NCBI GenBank assembly: GCA_963674975.1
Contig: OY771913.1
Coordinates: forward strand, 1,054,001 to 1,118,000
DNA length: 64,000 nt
Origin: UBA4781 sp963674975
GTDB lineage: Bacteria; Chloroflexota; Anaerolineae; Anaerolineales; Anaerolineaceae
Direction: 5' to 3'
This document shows, one piece after another, positions 8,206-15,780 of the stretch (positions are counted from its first letter, which is position 1; every line of letters starts with the position of its first letter). The notes under the pieces were generated by a model. That model searched no databases and was not told the origin of the DNA. It saw only the letters and a program-made list of their open reading frames with translations. A program made the position numbers and the translations under genes.

Positions 8206-9321
8206 ATGGGTAAATTAAAAAGGAAAGCTCTTGTCACCATTGTTCTGCTGCTGGGAATCTTGATGAGCGCATGTGCTTCAAACGACGCTCAAAACGCAGC
8301 CGGTGGAGAAGCGGTCACCCTGCAGATAACCCAGGTGGATACCAGTGAATTCCCGCTTGTCCATGTTTATGTCTCTGCGAAAGACCAGGCAGGCAATCCT
8401 GTGCCCGTACCTGTTACGGATATTGAACTCCTCGAAGACGGCTCTCCCATCAGCACACAGGCGATCCAGGGTATGGATGAAGTTACTTCCTTTACCAGTC
8501 TGCTGGTCATCGACAACTCAGGCAGTATGAATTTCTCAAACAAGCTGGATACAGCCAAACAGGCTGCCTCATCTTATATTGAGCAAATGCGTTCAGCCGA
8601 TCAGGCTGGCATTATCACCTTCAACACACAGGTGCAAACCGTTCAGGAAATCACCTCGGATAAAGATGCTCTGCTTGATGGGGTCAACAGTATTCAAGCC
8701 CACGATGATACCGCTATGTGGAATGCACTTCTGCAGGCTGTAGAAACCCTGAATCCCATCAGCGGGCGCAAAGCCATCATCGTTCTTACTGATGGAATGG
8801 ATAACCAGAGCGTTGCAACCCCGCAGCAAATTCTCTCCGCCATCGGGGAAAGTGGTCTTTCCATTTCAACCATCGGCTTTGGAACAAAACCTGATGAAGG
8901 GACAGAGCCAGATGAATATGAAGGGATCGATGAGCAAACACTCACCGATCTCGCAGAGCAGGCTGGCGGCATCTACGGGTATGTGGAAGACCCCGAAGCA
9001 CTGGTAAGTTTGTATTCCACCATCCGGGAATCGCTGCAGAGTGAAGTGGTCATCAGCTATCTCACCCCGCAGGCATTGCGTGATGGAGTCAAACGCGCTC
9101 TCTCGGTGAGGTTATCAGGAGCCTGGCAGGCGCATGTAGGCGGATCATCTTCCTCATATAATCCGGGTGGTCTAATCCCCGAGGTTCCCAATCCGGGCAA
9201 CTGGGGCTTGTTTGCCATCCTGCTGGGAGCATTGTTCCTCCTGCTGGTTATCCCCCTGATCTGGGCAGCCATTGCAGCAAAAAAGAAGAAAAAGAAAATC
9301 CGCATTAAACTGCTGGATTAA
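8206..9321 (+). CDS. VWA-domain lipoprotein with C-terminal transmembrane helix
   Basis: A 371-residue protein with signal and lipobox LMSAC (Cys23), then a beta-rich stretch, then a VWA domain with perfect MIDAS DNSGSM (Asp103, Ser105, Ser107) and VLTDGMDN. A Pro/Gly-rich stretch leads to a transmembrane helix around residues 330-355 and a short basic tail, KKKKKKIRIKLLD. The lipid anchor, external VWA domain and final helix predict a loop outside the cell with the IKL tail in the cytoplasm. The tail matches the IKL motif in the E1 and E2. I chose the ATG at 8206 (GAGG upstream), not 8188, which lies inside the FHA gene. Last gene of the operon; it may present targets or sense the envelope. 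Confidence 0.87.
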   Translation: MGKLKRKALVTIVLLLGILMSACASNDAQNAAGGEAVTLQITQVDTSEFPLVHVYVSAKDQAGNPVPVPVTDIELLEDGSPISTQAIQGMDEVTSFTSLLVIDNSGSMNFSNKLDTAKQAASSYIEQMRSADQAGIITFNTQVQTVQEITSDKDALLDGVNSIQAHDDTAMWNALLQAVETLNPISGRKAIIVLTDGMDNQSVATPQQILSAIGESGLSISTIGFGTKPDEGTEPDEYEGIDEQTLTDLAEQAGGIYGYVEDPEALVSLYSTIRESLQSEVVISYLTPQALRDGVKRALSVRLSGAWQAHVGGSSSSYNPGGLIPEVPNPGNWGLFAILLGALFLLLVIPLIWAAIAAKKKKKKIRIKLLD

Positions 9322-9370
9322 ACAAAGGCTGCTGTCTGACAGGTCAGCCTTACAATAAGAATTAAGATTT

Positions 9371-9401
9371 GAAACGCGGTTGTTATGGACGACCGCGTTT
9401 C
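9371..9401. terminator. hairpin terminator between the Ubl operon and the VOC gene
   Basis: Arms GAAACGCGGT (9371-9380) and ACCGCGTTTC (9392-9401), 11-nt loop. It separates convergent genes and probably serves both. A weaker inverted repeat (AAGGCTG / CAGCCTT, 9325-9351) precedes it. Confidence 0.65.
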
Positions 9402-9418
9402 ACTTATTCAATAATGGA

Positions 9419-9799
9419 TTACTTTTTATCGGCTGCTTTCTTTACTTCCAGCATGGCAAAAGTAACACCGGATGGTTCATTAAATAAACAAAGCCTTGAA
9501 GCACCAGTCGGCGTTTCGGCGATCCCATCCACAAGGGATCCACCGTTAGCTACAACCTTTTCCGCCATAGCTTCAATATCCTCGACCAGTATGTAGAGGG
9601 CTAAAAATGGCAGCCTGGCTTTCTTCAGCGTGAAAATTCCTCCATCTACTTCCGGAGCATCTTTTCCCGCTTCCATTACGTAAAAGCCCAACCGCTCATC
9701 CATTTTGAGGTCCCACTCAAACACATCGCGGAAGAACTTCACAGATTTTTCAGCATCGTGCGATGCCAGTTCCCAGAATACGATCGGATTCTTATACAT
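9419..9799 (-). CDS. VOC (glyoxalase/bleomycin-resistance fold) family protein
   Basis: A 126-residue single-domain protein starting MYKNPIVFWELASHDAEKSVKFFRD. This is the usual opening of small vicinal-oxygen-chelate proteins, followed by a second betaalphabetabeta unit (ALYILVEDIEAMAEKV) and a C-terminal GVTFAMLE strand. VOC proteins bind a divalent metal and small molecules in lyases, isomerases or resistance proteins; the substrate here cannot be read from sequence. Start at 9799 chosen by GGGAG six bases upstream; longer in-frame starts (9805, 9826) exist. It stands alone, convergent with the Ubl operon. Confidence 0.85.
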   Translation of the reverse strand: MYKNPIVFWELASHDAEKSVKFFRDVFEWDLKMDERLGFYVMEAGKDAPEVDGGIFTLKKARLPFLALYILVEDIEAMAEKVVANGGSLVDGIAETPTGASRLCLFNEPSGVTFAMLEVKKAADKK

Positions 9800-10013
9800 G
9801 TTCATCTCCCATTGAATAAGATTCATTATAGAAAATTTTTCCTAAAAAAAATCCGACATCTGTATAATTTTATGAAATCTATCGAATAAAACCAAAAATC
9901 CTTCCCGTTTTTATCTTTCTTTTATCTCTAATATATTCTTAATGATTTGCATGTATAGTAGAATCTATCCGGCATGAAATCGATCAATACATAGGTAAAT
10001 ACTACAGGGAAAA

Positions 10014-10712
10014 ATGTTTTTAGAAGAAAAATTTATTACTGCAATCATTCCCGTTTATAACGAAGAAAAAAATCTCGAAAATTTCTTGAAGAGTATATGT
10101 ACCTTTAGGAATATTGATGAGATCATTTGCGTTGATGACGGCTCACAGGATCATTCGCTGGAGATCCTCAATCAATTTCAGCCAAAGATCCAGATCATTC
10201 ATTTTCCAAAAAACCAGGGCAAGGGTTTTGCCCTTTCAGCGGGTATCAAAGCGGCGCAGGGTGAGATCGTGCTTTTCCTTGATTCAGATCTGCTGAATTT
10301 AGATCAAAAGCATGTTCAAGCTCTACTTGATCCTTTATATAACAACTCCGTCAAAGCGGTTATCGGATACTGCAGGTCTTCTGAATTTCATATCAAATTT
10401 ACCGAATTCATCTCCGGGCAGCGCGCATATTACCGGAAAGACCTTGCGCCCCATCTCGATGAAATGGAAAACATGCATTACGGCATAGAGATGTATCTGA
10501 ATTCTCTTTTCCATCCTTTGGACGTAAAATTTATCCCTCTGGAAAACTTGCGCTCTGTATATAAATTCGAAAAAAACGGTTCGAAAGCTGCTGCCAGGCA
10601 GTACTGCAGAGAAGGCAGAGAAATCATTCAAACCCTCCCACAAACGATTTTCACCGATAGATTTGCCAATATCATAATAAACCGTATTAAAAATTATTTA
10701 CCTATCGTTTAA
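10014..10712 (+). CDS. family 2 glycosyltransferase
   Basis: A 232-residue GT-A fold enzyme: AIIPVYNEEKNLENFL near the N-terminus, ICVDDGSQDHS, NQGKGFALSAGI and the metal-binding FLDSDLL. This matches GT2 enzymes that use nucleotide- or polyprenyl-activated sugars. There is no C-terminal membrane anchor, so it is probably soluble or peripheral. The acceptor is unknown; small GT2 proteins of this type act in glycolipid, compatible-solute or envelope synthesis. It is a single gene with an AT-rich leader of ~200 bp containing a possible -10 (TATAGT near 9955). Confidence 0.85.
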   Translation: MFLEEKFITAIIPVYNEEKNLENFLKSICTFRNIDEIICVDDGSQDHSLEILNQFQPKIQIIHFPKNQGKGFALSAGIKAAQGEIVLFLDSDLLNLDQKHVQALLDPLYNNSVKAVIGYCRSSEFHIKFTEFISGQRAYYRKDLAPHLDEMENMHYGIEMYLNSLFHPLDVKFIPLENLRSVYKFEKNGSKAAARQYCREGREIIQTLPQTIFTDRFANIIINRIKNYLPIV

Positions 10713-10812
10713 GTTTTTCCCTGTTCTCTTTCGCGTGGTTGTAAATGCTTTTACAAACTGCTACTCTAGTTTTATAGGCAAAACCATGACCTGCCTATAA
10801 GGGAGGAACACC

Positions 10813-12312
10813 ATGAATATAAAATTCATCGATGACGATATTGTAAAAGTATACAGCTATGAAAACAGCAAAAAGACCAGTACACTGCTGGCAACTTTAA
10901 TGTGGGGAGATGAAGTACGGGTAACCGGAGAAGATGATAAATATCATTTTCTCGATTGGGCGCAGCAGGTATGGGAAACACAGGCAGATGGAGTGTCGCG
11001 ACCACACTGGGAATTTTCAACAGCTGTGATCCCTGTCAAGACCAAGCTCAAAGATACCAATGAGATCATGAAAATTCGGATCGTGGACGTTGGGCAGGGG
11101 GATTCCGCCATCATTGAAACACTGCAGAAGAAAATGATCATTATCGATGGCGGGCAGACGGAAGCCCTGCTGCAGTATATGCGCAAAGCCTGGTCGTACG
11201 TGCTGCGCGACCAATCCATCATCTGCAGTGCGGTAGTGATCACGCATGGAGATGAAGATCACATCGCCGGTTTCCATGAACTGCTTCAAAAGAAACGCTT
11301 TGACGACAAATGCCATCTTGTTGATGCGCCCATGGTGAAAGCAGAACATATCTATCACAATGGATTGGTGAAACGGAAGGGACTGACAAGTAAAGATCCC
11401 AATCTTTTTGGAGCATCCAAAGTTGTAGATGGGAAGACATATATCAGTGAAGTTATAGAAGATCCATCAACACTGGATGATGCCGTTCTCACGACACACA
11501 TGTTAAATTTCAAAAACGACGTCCTCTTCCAGCGGCAATACGATGACGATAATAACAAAATGGAATGCAGAAATCTGTTCGCGGGGGATCAAACTGCGTT
11601 TCAATTCACACAGGATGAAGGGATCACCGTTGATGTTCTGGGTCCCATTCCAGACATGGTGGATGGAAAAGAAATGCTGCCCTGGATGCACAATACACCC
11701 ACCTCAACCGTTCTCTCCGGCAGCCATACCATCAATGGGAATTCGATTATCTTGAAGATCAATTATAAAAATGTACGCCTCATATTCGGGGCAGATCTAA
11801 ACCGTGAATCAGAGCTGCGCCTGATGGCAGCTTACCCGAAAGACAGTGGAAAACTGGAAGCGGAAGTGATGAAAGCCCCTCATCACGGCTCTGATGATTA
11901 TGTTGAAGAATTCTTCGATTACATCCAGCCGGTGGTCAGCGTTATCAGCAGCGGTGATGAGAATCCTTTTTACGAACACATTCATCCCCGCGCCTGCATG
12001 GTGGGAACACTGGGCAAGTATTCGCGCGCCGGTGTTACCCGCCCCTTGATCTTCGTGACGGAAATGTCTGCCTTTTTCGAAAAGATCGGGCTGGCTTTCG
12101 TAACCAAAGCCAGGAAGGTACAGGGTGTCTACAAACCGGACACAGATACGGAATATTTTGAAACGCAGACCTATAAAAAAACCTGCCACGGTATCGTGCA
12201 CATCCGCACCAACGGCGAACGTGTTCTCGTGGCAGCCCACAGCGCCAAACCGGGAATCAAAGAAAAATATGTTTTCACGGTAGATGATGAGCGAAATATA
12301 AAGTTGAAATAA
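10813..12312 (+). CDS. ComEC-like metallo-beta-lactamase-fold hydrolase with C-terminal IKLK motif
   Basis: A 499-residue protein. Residues 1-~80 are a small beta-rich domain. From residue 88 a ComEC/Rec2-type metallo-beta-lactamase domain begins (IVDVGQGDSAI, IIIDGGQ, then ITHGDEDH with metal ligands at 145-150), continuing with NSIILKINYKNVRLIFGADL and KAPHHGSDD near 360. There is no membrane channel region, so this is the soluble stand-alone form. It could be a nuclease or phosphodiesterase. It ends RNIKLK, the same short motif that ends the E2 and recurs in the E1 and VWA proteins of the Ubl operon 1.5 kb away, hinting at a functional link. GGGAGG lies eight bases before the ATG. Confidence 0.82.
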   Translation: MNIKFIDDDIVKVYSYENSKKTSTLLATLMWGDEVRVTGEDDKYHFLDWAQQVWETQADGVSRPHWEFSTAVIPVKTKLKDTNEIMKIRIVDVGQGDSAIIETLQKKMIIIDGGQTEALLQYMRKAWSYVLRDQSIICSAVVITHGDEDHIAGFHELLQKKRFDDKCHLVDAPMVKAEHIYHNGLVKRKGLTSKDPNLFGASKVVDGKTYISEVIEDPSTLDDAVLTTHMLNFKNDVLFQRQYDDDNNKMECRNLFAGDQTAFQFTQDEGITVDVLGPIPDMVDGKEMLPWMHNTPTSTVLSGSHTINGNSIILKINYKNVRLIFGADLNRESELRLMAAYPKDSGKLEAEVMKAPHHGSDDYVEEFFDYIQPVVSVISSGDENPFYEHIHPRACMVGTLGKYSRAGVTRPLIFVTEMSAFFEKIGLAFVTKARKVQGVYKPDTDTEYFETQTYKKTCHGIVHIRTNGERVLVAAHSAKPGIKEKYVFTVDDERNIKLK

Positions 12313-12347
12313 AGAAAGACCTAGTAACCTTTTTATTAAAACAAAAA

Positions 12348-12419
12348 TGAGCGCGGAGAGGATCGAACTCTCAACCAATAGCTTAAAAGGCTACTGCTCT
12401 GCCATTGAGCTACGCGCCC
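12348..12419 (-). tRNA. tRNA-Lys (anticodon TTT)
   Basis: Full cloverleaf on the minus strand: acceptor GGGCGCG/CGCGCTC with one G-U pair, D arm GCTC/GAGC, anticodon loop CTTTTAA, and T arm GAGAG-TTCGATC-CTCTC. The discriminator is A and CCA is not encoded. Confidence 0.97.
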
Positions 12420-12430
12420 TAAAGAGTGTT

Positions 12431-12459
12431 ATTTTAACATGCACTGGCGCATGCGTCAA
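12431..12459 (-). promoter_or_regulatory. promoter of tRNA-Lys(TTT)
   Basis: On the minus strand TTGACG, a 17-bp spacer and TAAAAT lie just upstream of the tRNA 5' end. Confidence 0.75.
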
Positions 12460-12488
12460 CGCATTTGCTGCAAATAAAGAAACGAGTT

Positions 12489-12755
12489 TTATTCAAGGGG
12501 AGAGGTATGCTGTTTGTCGTGGACCTGCTTGGTCTGGTGGTTGGAATGCGCACGCACACGGTTGATCTCGCTGGCAGGATTGAGCAGCATCGCCAGATGA
12601 TCGACAGCTTCTCGATCATATTCACGCTTTCCGCAGATATCGCAGACCCATGCGGGGAAATCTTGCACGGTGATCAATTCACCATTCAACCACGTAAAAT
12701 ATGTCATACTGGTTTTATGCATCTGCCCAATATTGCATTCACTGCAGGGGATCAT
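12489..12755 (-). CDS. small YgiT/MqsA-type zinc-finger protein
   Basis: An 88-residue protein with two zinc-binding pairs: CSEC near the start and CDIC around residue 37, separated by a beta-hairpin (TYFTWLNGELITVQDFPAWV). This is the YgiT-type finger found at the N-terminus of MqsA antitoxins and in many stand-alone proteins. The C-terminal half is polar and lacks a clear HTH, so it is not a full MqsA, and no MqsR-like toxin is adjacent. ATG 12755 is used; a TTG at 12782 would add nine residues. It lies on the BMC strand, 145 bp beyond the last BMC gene, and may or may not belong to that operon. Confidence 0.7.
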   Translation of the reverse strand: MIPCSECNIGQMHKTSMTYFTWLNGELITVQDFPAWVCDICGKREYDREAVDHLAMLLNPASEINRVRAHSNHQTKQVHDKQHTSPLE

Positions 12756-12900
12756 ACTGTGCGGTTCGCTGTATGTTCTCAAAATTATGCCCTCACTGCA
12801 GTAATACTACCATTCTTATCAAAATTGTGCCAGTTGTTTTAAAAATGGAAAAACAGCTTCTTAAAGGTAGAAAACGTTTCAATTCACAAAATCTAATAGA

Positions 12901-13179
12901 CTAATTTGAGAATTCCACTGATACCGAATCCACAATGCCCACAATGACAGAAATTACACAGGCATCCGGATTGTTCATTACCTGGCGCGCGCCACTTCCC
13001 TCTCGTAAAACCAAAACCGTATCGCCGATACCCGCATGACTATTATCGAGCGCCAGAAAACCTCCACTTTCCCCCTCACCTTCCATATGTAGAGGTTCAA
13101 CCACCAGAAGTTTCCTGTTCTTATAATGAGGATGGCTGATAGTTGTAACCACGGTTCCTACTACTTTTCCAACGATCAT
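12901..13179 (-). CDS. BMC-P shell vertex protein (EutN/CcmL family), copy 1
   Basis: A 92-residue protein beginning MIVGKVVGTVVTTISHP with the family pattern LLVVEPL, DNSHAGIGDTVLVL, GSGARQV and VIVGIVDSV. BMC-P proteins form pentamers that cap the vertices of microcompartment shells. It is the most promoter-distal shell gene of the operon. Three BMC-P genes occur here; different copies presumably give vertices with different fittings (inference). No insertion or loss compared with the family's usual 85-100 residues. Confidence 0.92.
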   Translation of the reverse strand: MIVGKVVGTVVTTISHPHYKNRKLLVVEPLHMEGEGESGGFLALDNSHAGIGDTVLVLREGSGARQVMNNPDACVISVIVGIVDSVSVEFSN

Positions 13180-13195
13180 GATAGTTTTTTATTCC

Positions 13196-13516
13196 TTATG
13201 TATAGGTATTCCAACCTCGTTTCAATGTAAAGTCAAATTCTCCATCCGGTTTGATTTCCAATTCATCCACAATACCCACCAGCGCCAGGTCAACCGGCAC
13301 GAATTTAACATCGGGCATCGCCAGAGCTGCTTCTCTTGAGCGCACCATCACACACAGGTCATCGATACCAGCCTGCACCACATCGACAGCCACCTGCAGT
13401 GCGCCGGTCGGTTTGAGATGTTTATCCAGCGGCTGCACGATCAACAGCTTAAGACCTTCCATGTCCTGGTACTTCAACGTACAGATCGCAGTGCCTTTCA
13501 CTCTTCCAAAAAGCAT
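13196..13516 (-). CDS. BMC-P shell vertex protein (EutN/CcmL family), copy 2
   Basis: A 106-residue protein beginning MLFGRVKGTAICTLKY, with LLIVQPLD, VDVVQAGIDDLCVMVRSREAA and LALVGIVDELEI. The usual GDxVLV loop is altered (GIDDLCVMV), and a C-terminal extension of about 15 residues ends in aromatic and basic residues. It lies between copy 1 and the small Cys/Ser-rich protein with 1-20 nt gaps, clearly in one transcript. Expected role: a pentameric vertex of the shell; the altered loop may change partner contacts. Confidence 0.9.
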   Translation of the reverse strand: MLFGRVKGTAICTLKYQDMEGLKLLIVQPLDKHLKPTGALQVAVDVVQAGIDDLCVMVRSREAALAMPDVKFVPVDLALVGIVDELEIKPDGEFDFTLKRGWNTYT

Positions 13517-13518
13517 GG

Positions 13519-13893
13519 TTAGTCGAGTCCCAGATCTTTTGCTACACGATCGATCACCTCATCCAGCGTAACTTCATCGACATCGCTCCCCAGCCGTGCT
13601 TTCACCGTCTCGTGAACTTTCGATTTTATTTCATTTACCGTTGATGAATTATTACAACCGCATGAGGATGAAGAAGAAGCGCTGTTTACAGCAGCCTGTT
13701 CTACCGTATTGATATAAGGGCGAATTGGAGCAGCTGGCGGAGAATCATTCGCCTGCGCAATCTTCATTTCCAATTTTCTGGCTTTTTCGTATGCCAGATC
13801 GGTCATGACAATTTCATCCGAAAGAGAAATAGTCATTATCCCTTGCTTGAAAAGGTCTTCGATATCCCGTTCGGTATAAAATGTTTTCGCCAT
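13519..13893 (-). CDS. BMC-associated small protein with CGC motif and C-terminal helix
   Basis: A 124-residue protein I cannot assign to a family with certainty. The N-terminus (TFYTERDIEDLFKQG...) resembles short start regions of some BMC accessory enzymes, such as EutT- or PduL-type proteins. A Pro/Ala linker and a Ser-rich stretch with SSSCGCNNSS follow. The C-terminal ~40 residues are amphipathic helices (EVTLDEVIDRVAKDLGLD) that look like an encapsulation peptide. The gene is tightly packed between BMC-P and BMC-T genes. It may be a luminal scaffold or a metal/Fe-S-binding accessory; that part is inference. Confidence 0.7.
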   Translation of the reverse strand: MAKTFYTERDIEDLFKQGIMTISLSDEIVMTDLAYEKARKLEMKIAQANDSPPAAPIRPYINTVEQAAVNSASSSSSCGCNNSSTVNEIKSKVHETVKARLGSDVDEVTLDEVIDRVAKDLGLD

Positions 13894-13909
13894 GCAAAAC
13901 CTCCGATCG

Positions 13910-14536
13910 TTATTCTGTTTTACCTTTCAGGTTTTCAAGCGCCTGAATGGCTGCATCCCTGGCATTCATGATCTCTGCTTCGGAACCGGAAAGCCACATG
14001 CGTCCAAATCTACCAACGCTGGAAACATGAACAATTTTGATGGTCGCCCGCTTCTCGGCTTCATTGCAGGCATAATTGATATATGCCGCAGGGGCACATT
14101 CCAGCACCAGCATGGTTTCGCCGGGTACCAGCATGCTGCCGCGCCTGAAACGATTCAAGAGCTGCGCCTGGTAAGAATCTATCCGTGTGATCACCTGCAC
14201 CGAAGCAATCTGCGGCTTGACGCGGTCTTCCACCTGCAAACCAAGTCTATCCAGAACAACCCGCCCCGCTTCTATCACCGCCGCCTGATTCATGGAATGG
14301 ACTTCGAACATACCAAATTCACGTTCCACAATTTGAGCACCGGGTTTTGCTTCGGTCGCTTTCACCGCAATATCTACCGTTCGAAAGACTTCATTTCCCG
14401 GAGCCATCTCGATATATAAAGATGCCATCCCTTCGGTCGGCAGATCGCCCTGGGTGACCGTGCCGACAAAGGCTGCATACTGCGCCTGCATACGGTCAAG
14501 CAGGCAGTAACATCTCAATTGAAATTTATCAGCCAT
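13910..14536 (-). CDS. tandem BMC-domain shell protein (BMC-T)
   Basis: A 208-residue protein with two consecutive BMC-like folds: the first around residues 15-105 (MEVHSMNQAAVIEAGRVVL-like helix at its end), the second around 110-205, closing with SGSEAEIMNARDAAIQALENL. Tandem-BMC proteins form pseudohexameric trimers in shell facets, often with gated pores for larger substrates or cofactors. It overlaps the EutJ-like gene by 8 nt. It is the only BMC-T in the operon. Assignment is by overall pattern and context; the domains are diverged from PduB and EutL. Confidence 0.82.
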   Translation of the reverse strand: MADKFQLRCYCLLDRMQAQYAAFVGTVTQGDLPTEGMASLYIEMAPGNEVFRTVDIAVKATEAKPGAQIVEREFGMFEVHSMNQAAVIEAGRVVLDRLGLQVEDRVKPQIASVQVITRIDSYQAQLLNRFRRGSMLVPGETMLVLECAPAAYINYACNEAEKRATIKIVHVSSVGRFGRMWLSGSEAEIMNARDAAIQALENLKGKTE

Positions 14537-15410
14537 TCGTACTCTCCATTTCTACAGCCATCTGCGCATGGTGCATGGCTATGCCGATCGGGGTAATGAA
14601 AAGCGGTTTTTCCGGAGTGTGGGTAGGAATACCGGTATATTCCTGTACCACTGTATCCATGCCCGGAAAACATGCCGCCCCACCGACCAGTGAAATACCG
14701 GTGACCTCTTTTCCATCAAGCTGCCGGTTGATAATGCTGCCGACTTTTTCCATCACCGGTCGCACCAGCGGGAAAAGCATTTTCTGCATTGCCGGATCCT
14801 TTTTCTGCTCTTCCGCCTCTTCAAAACTGATATCGCGTGCTCCGGCAATTACAAGGGAAAAATGAGTGCCTCCGGTCGCTTCATCAGCCGAGAAGATCAC
14901 CCTGCCATCTTTCACCAGCGCGATGCCCGTTGTTCCACCGCCTACATCCACAATGGCGCCATCTTGAACGCCAAGCAGATAGTTGGCTGCACTCGGTTCA
15001 TCCACCAATCCCACACAGTTCAATCCCGCGGCTTCCACCACACTGGCTGTGGCACGTACTTCTACCTGCGGAACCCCCGGGGGAAAGGCACTGGCTGCTT
15101 CTGTTAATGTCCTGCCAATACGAGCTTCCACACGCTGTTTCATGTCTCTCAGGCGGTCGATCGCACCAAAATAATCAACCACCAATCCATCTTTTACCAC
15201 CTGGGCAAATTGATACTCGCCAGCCACCGGCTGTAAATTCTCATCCAGCACGACCAGCACCAGATAAGCCGTACCCAGATCAGCACCTACGTAAAGTGGT
15301 CCATCTCCAACAGGTGCTGGCGAGGTATTTTCCAACTGGCTCGGCAGAATTACTTGCTCTGCACGCGTCAGATAATTTGTGAGATCAAACTCACCTGCTT
15401 TGCCCAGCAC
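14529..15410 (-). CDS. EutJ-like actin-fold ATPase of the microcompartment
   Basis: A 293-residue actin/Hsp70-fold protein: phosphate-1 motif VGADLGTAYLVLVVLD, phosphate-2 motif AIVDVGGGTTGIALVKDG, adenosine motif GISLVGGAACFPGMD, and LVDEPSAANYLLG in the connecting segment. EutJ-type proteins accompany many BMC operons and are thought to act as chaperones or reactivators for luminal enzymes. No B12-dependent diol or ammonia lyase is present here to reactivate, so its client is unclear. The start appears to be GTG at 15410 with only a weak ribosome site; a slightly different start is possible. Confidence 0.88.
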   Translation of the reverse strand: MLGKAGEFDLTNYLTRAEQVILPSQLENTSPAPVGDGPLYVGADLGTAYLVLVVLDENLQPVAGEYQFAQVVKDGLVVDYFGAIDRLRDMKQRVEARIGRTLTEAASAFPPGVPQVEVRATASVVEAAGLNCVGLVDEPSAANYLLGVQDGAIVDVGGGTTGIALVKDGRVIFSADEATGGTHFSLVIAGARDISFEEAEEQKKDPAMQKMLFPLVRPVMEKVGSIINRQLDGKEVTGISLVGGAACFPGMDTVVQEYTGIPTHTPEKPLFITPIGIAMHHAQMAVEMESTNG

Positions 15411-15432
15411 GGTAATCTACTCTGATCCGTGA

Positions 15433-15759
15433 CTATTTCGCAGAAGTAGAACGACCGCTAATGCTGCCCTTCTCTTTTTGCGGCAGGATCATTTCGACAT
15501 CATTATGGGGTCGAGGAATGACATGTACGGAAACCAATTCGCCAACACGCTTTGCAGCGGCTGCGCCGGCATCCGTAGCAGCTTTCACAGCACCAACGTC
15601 TCCGCGCACCATAACAGTCACATAACCGCCGCCGACATATTCAGAGCCGATGAGGGTTACGTTTGCGGCTTTAACCATCGCATCTGCGGCTTCGATCGAG
15701 CCGACCAGACCCTTGGTCTCCACCATTCCCAACGCGATTAATTCAGGATTTACTGCCAT
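15433..15759 (-). CDS. BMC-H hexameric shell protein (PduA/EutM-like)
   Basis: A 108-residue single BMC domain, MAVNPELIALGMVETKG then AADAMVKAANV and YVTVMVRGDVGAVKAA, with a C-terminal Ser/Lys tail of about 18 residues. Proteins of this type form hexamers tiling the shell facets; the pore loop after the third strand sets small-molecule transfer. It is the only BMC-H of the operon, so it must be the main facet protein. It lies between the aldehyde dehydrogenase and EutJ genes with gaps of about 20 nt. Confidence 0.95.
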   Translation of the reverse strand: MAVNPELIALGMVETKGLVGSIEAADAMVKAANVTLIGSEYVGGGYVTVMVRGDVGAVKAATDAGAAAAKRVGELVSVHVIPRPHNDVEMILPQKEKGSISGRSTSAK

Positions 15760-15780
15760 GACTTCTTCCTTTCTTTTTCA

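Noticed and set aside
6381..9321. YukD-like Ubl plus FHA protein as a type VII secretion locus
   Set aside because: There is no FtsK/EccC-type ATPase, WXG100 substrate or membrane channel, whereas E1, E2 and JAMM genes are adjacent.
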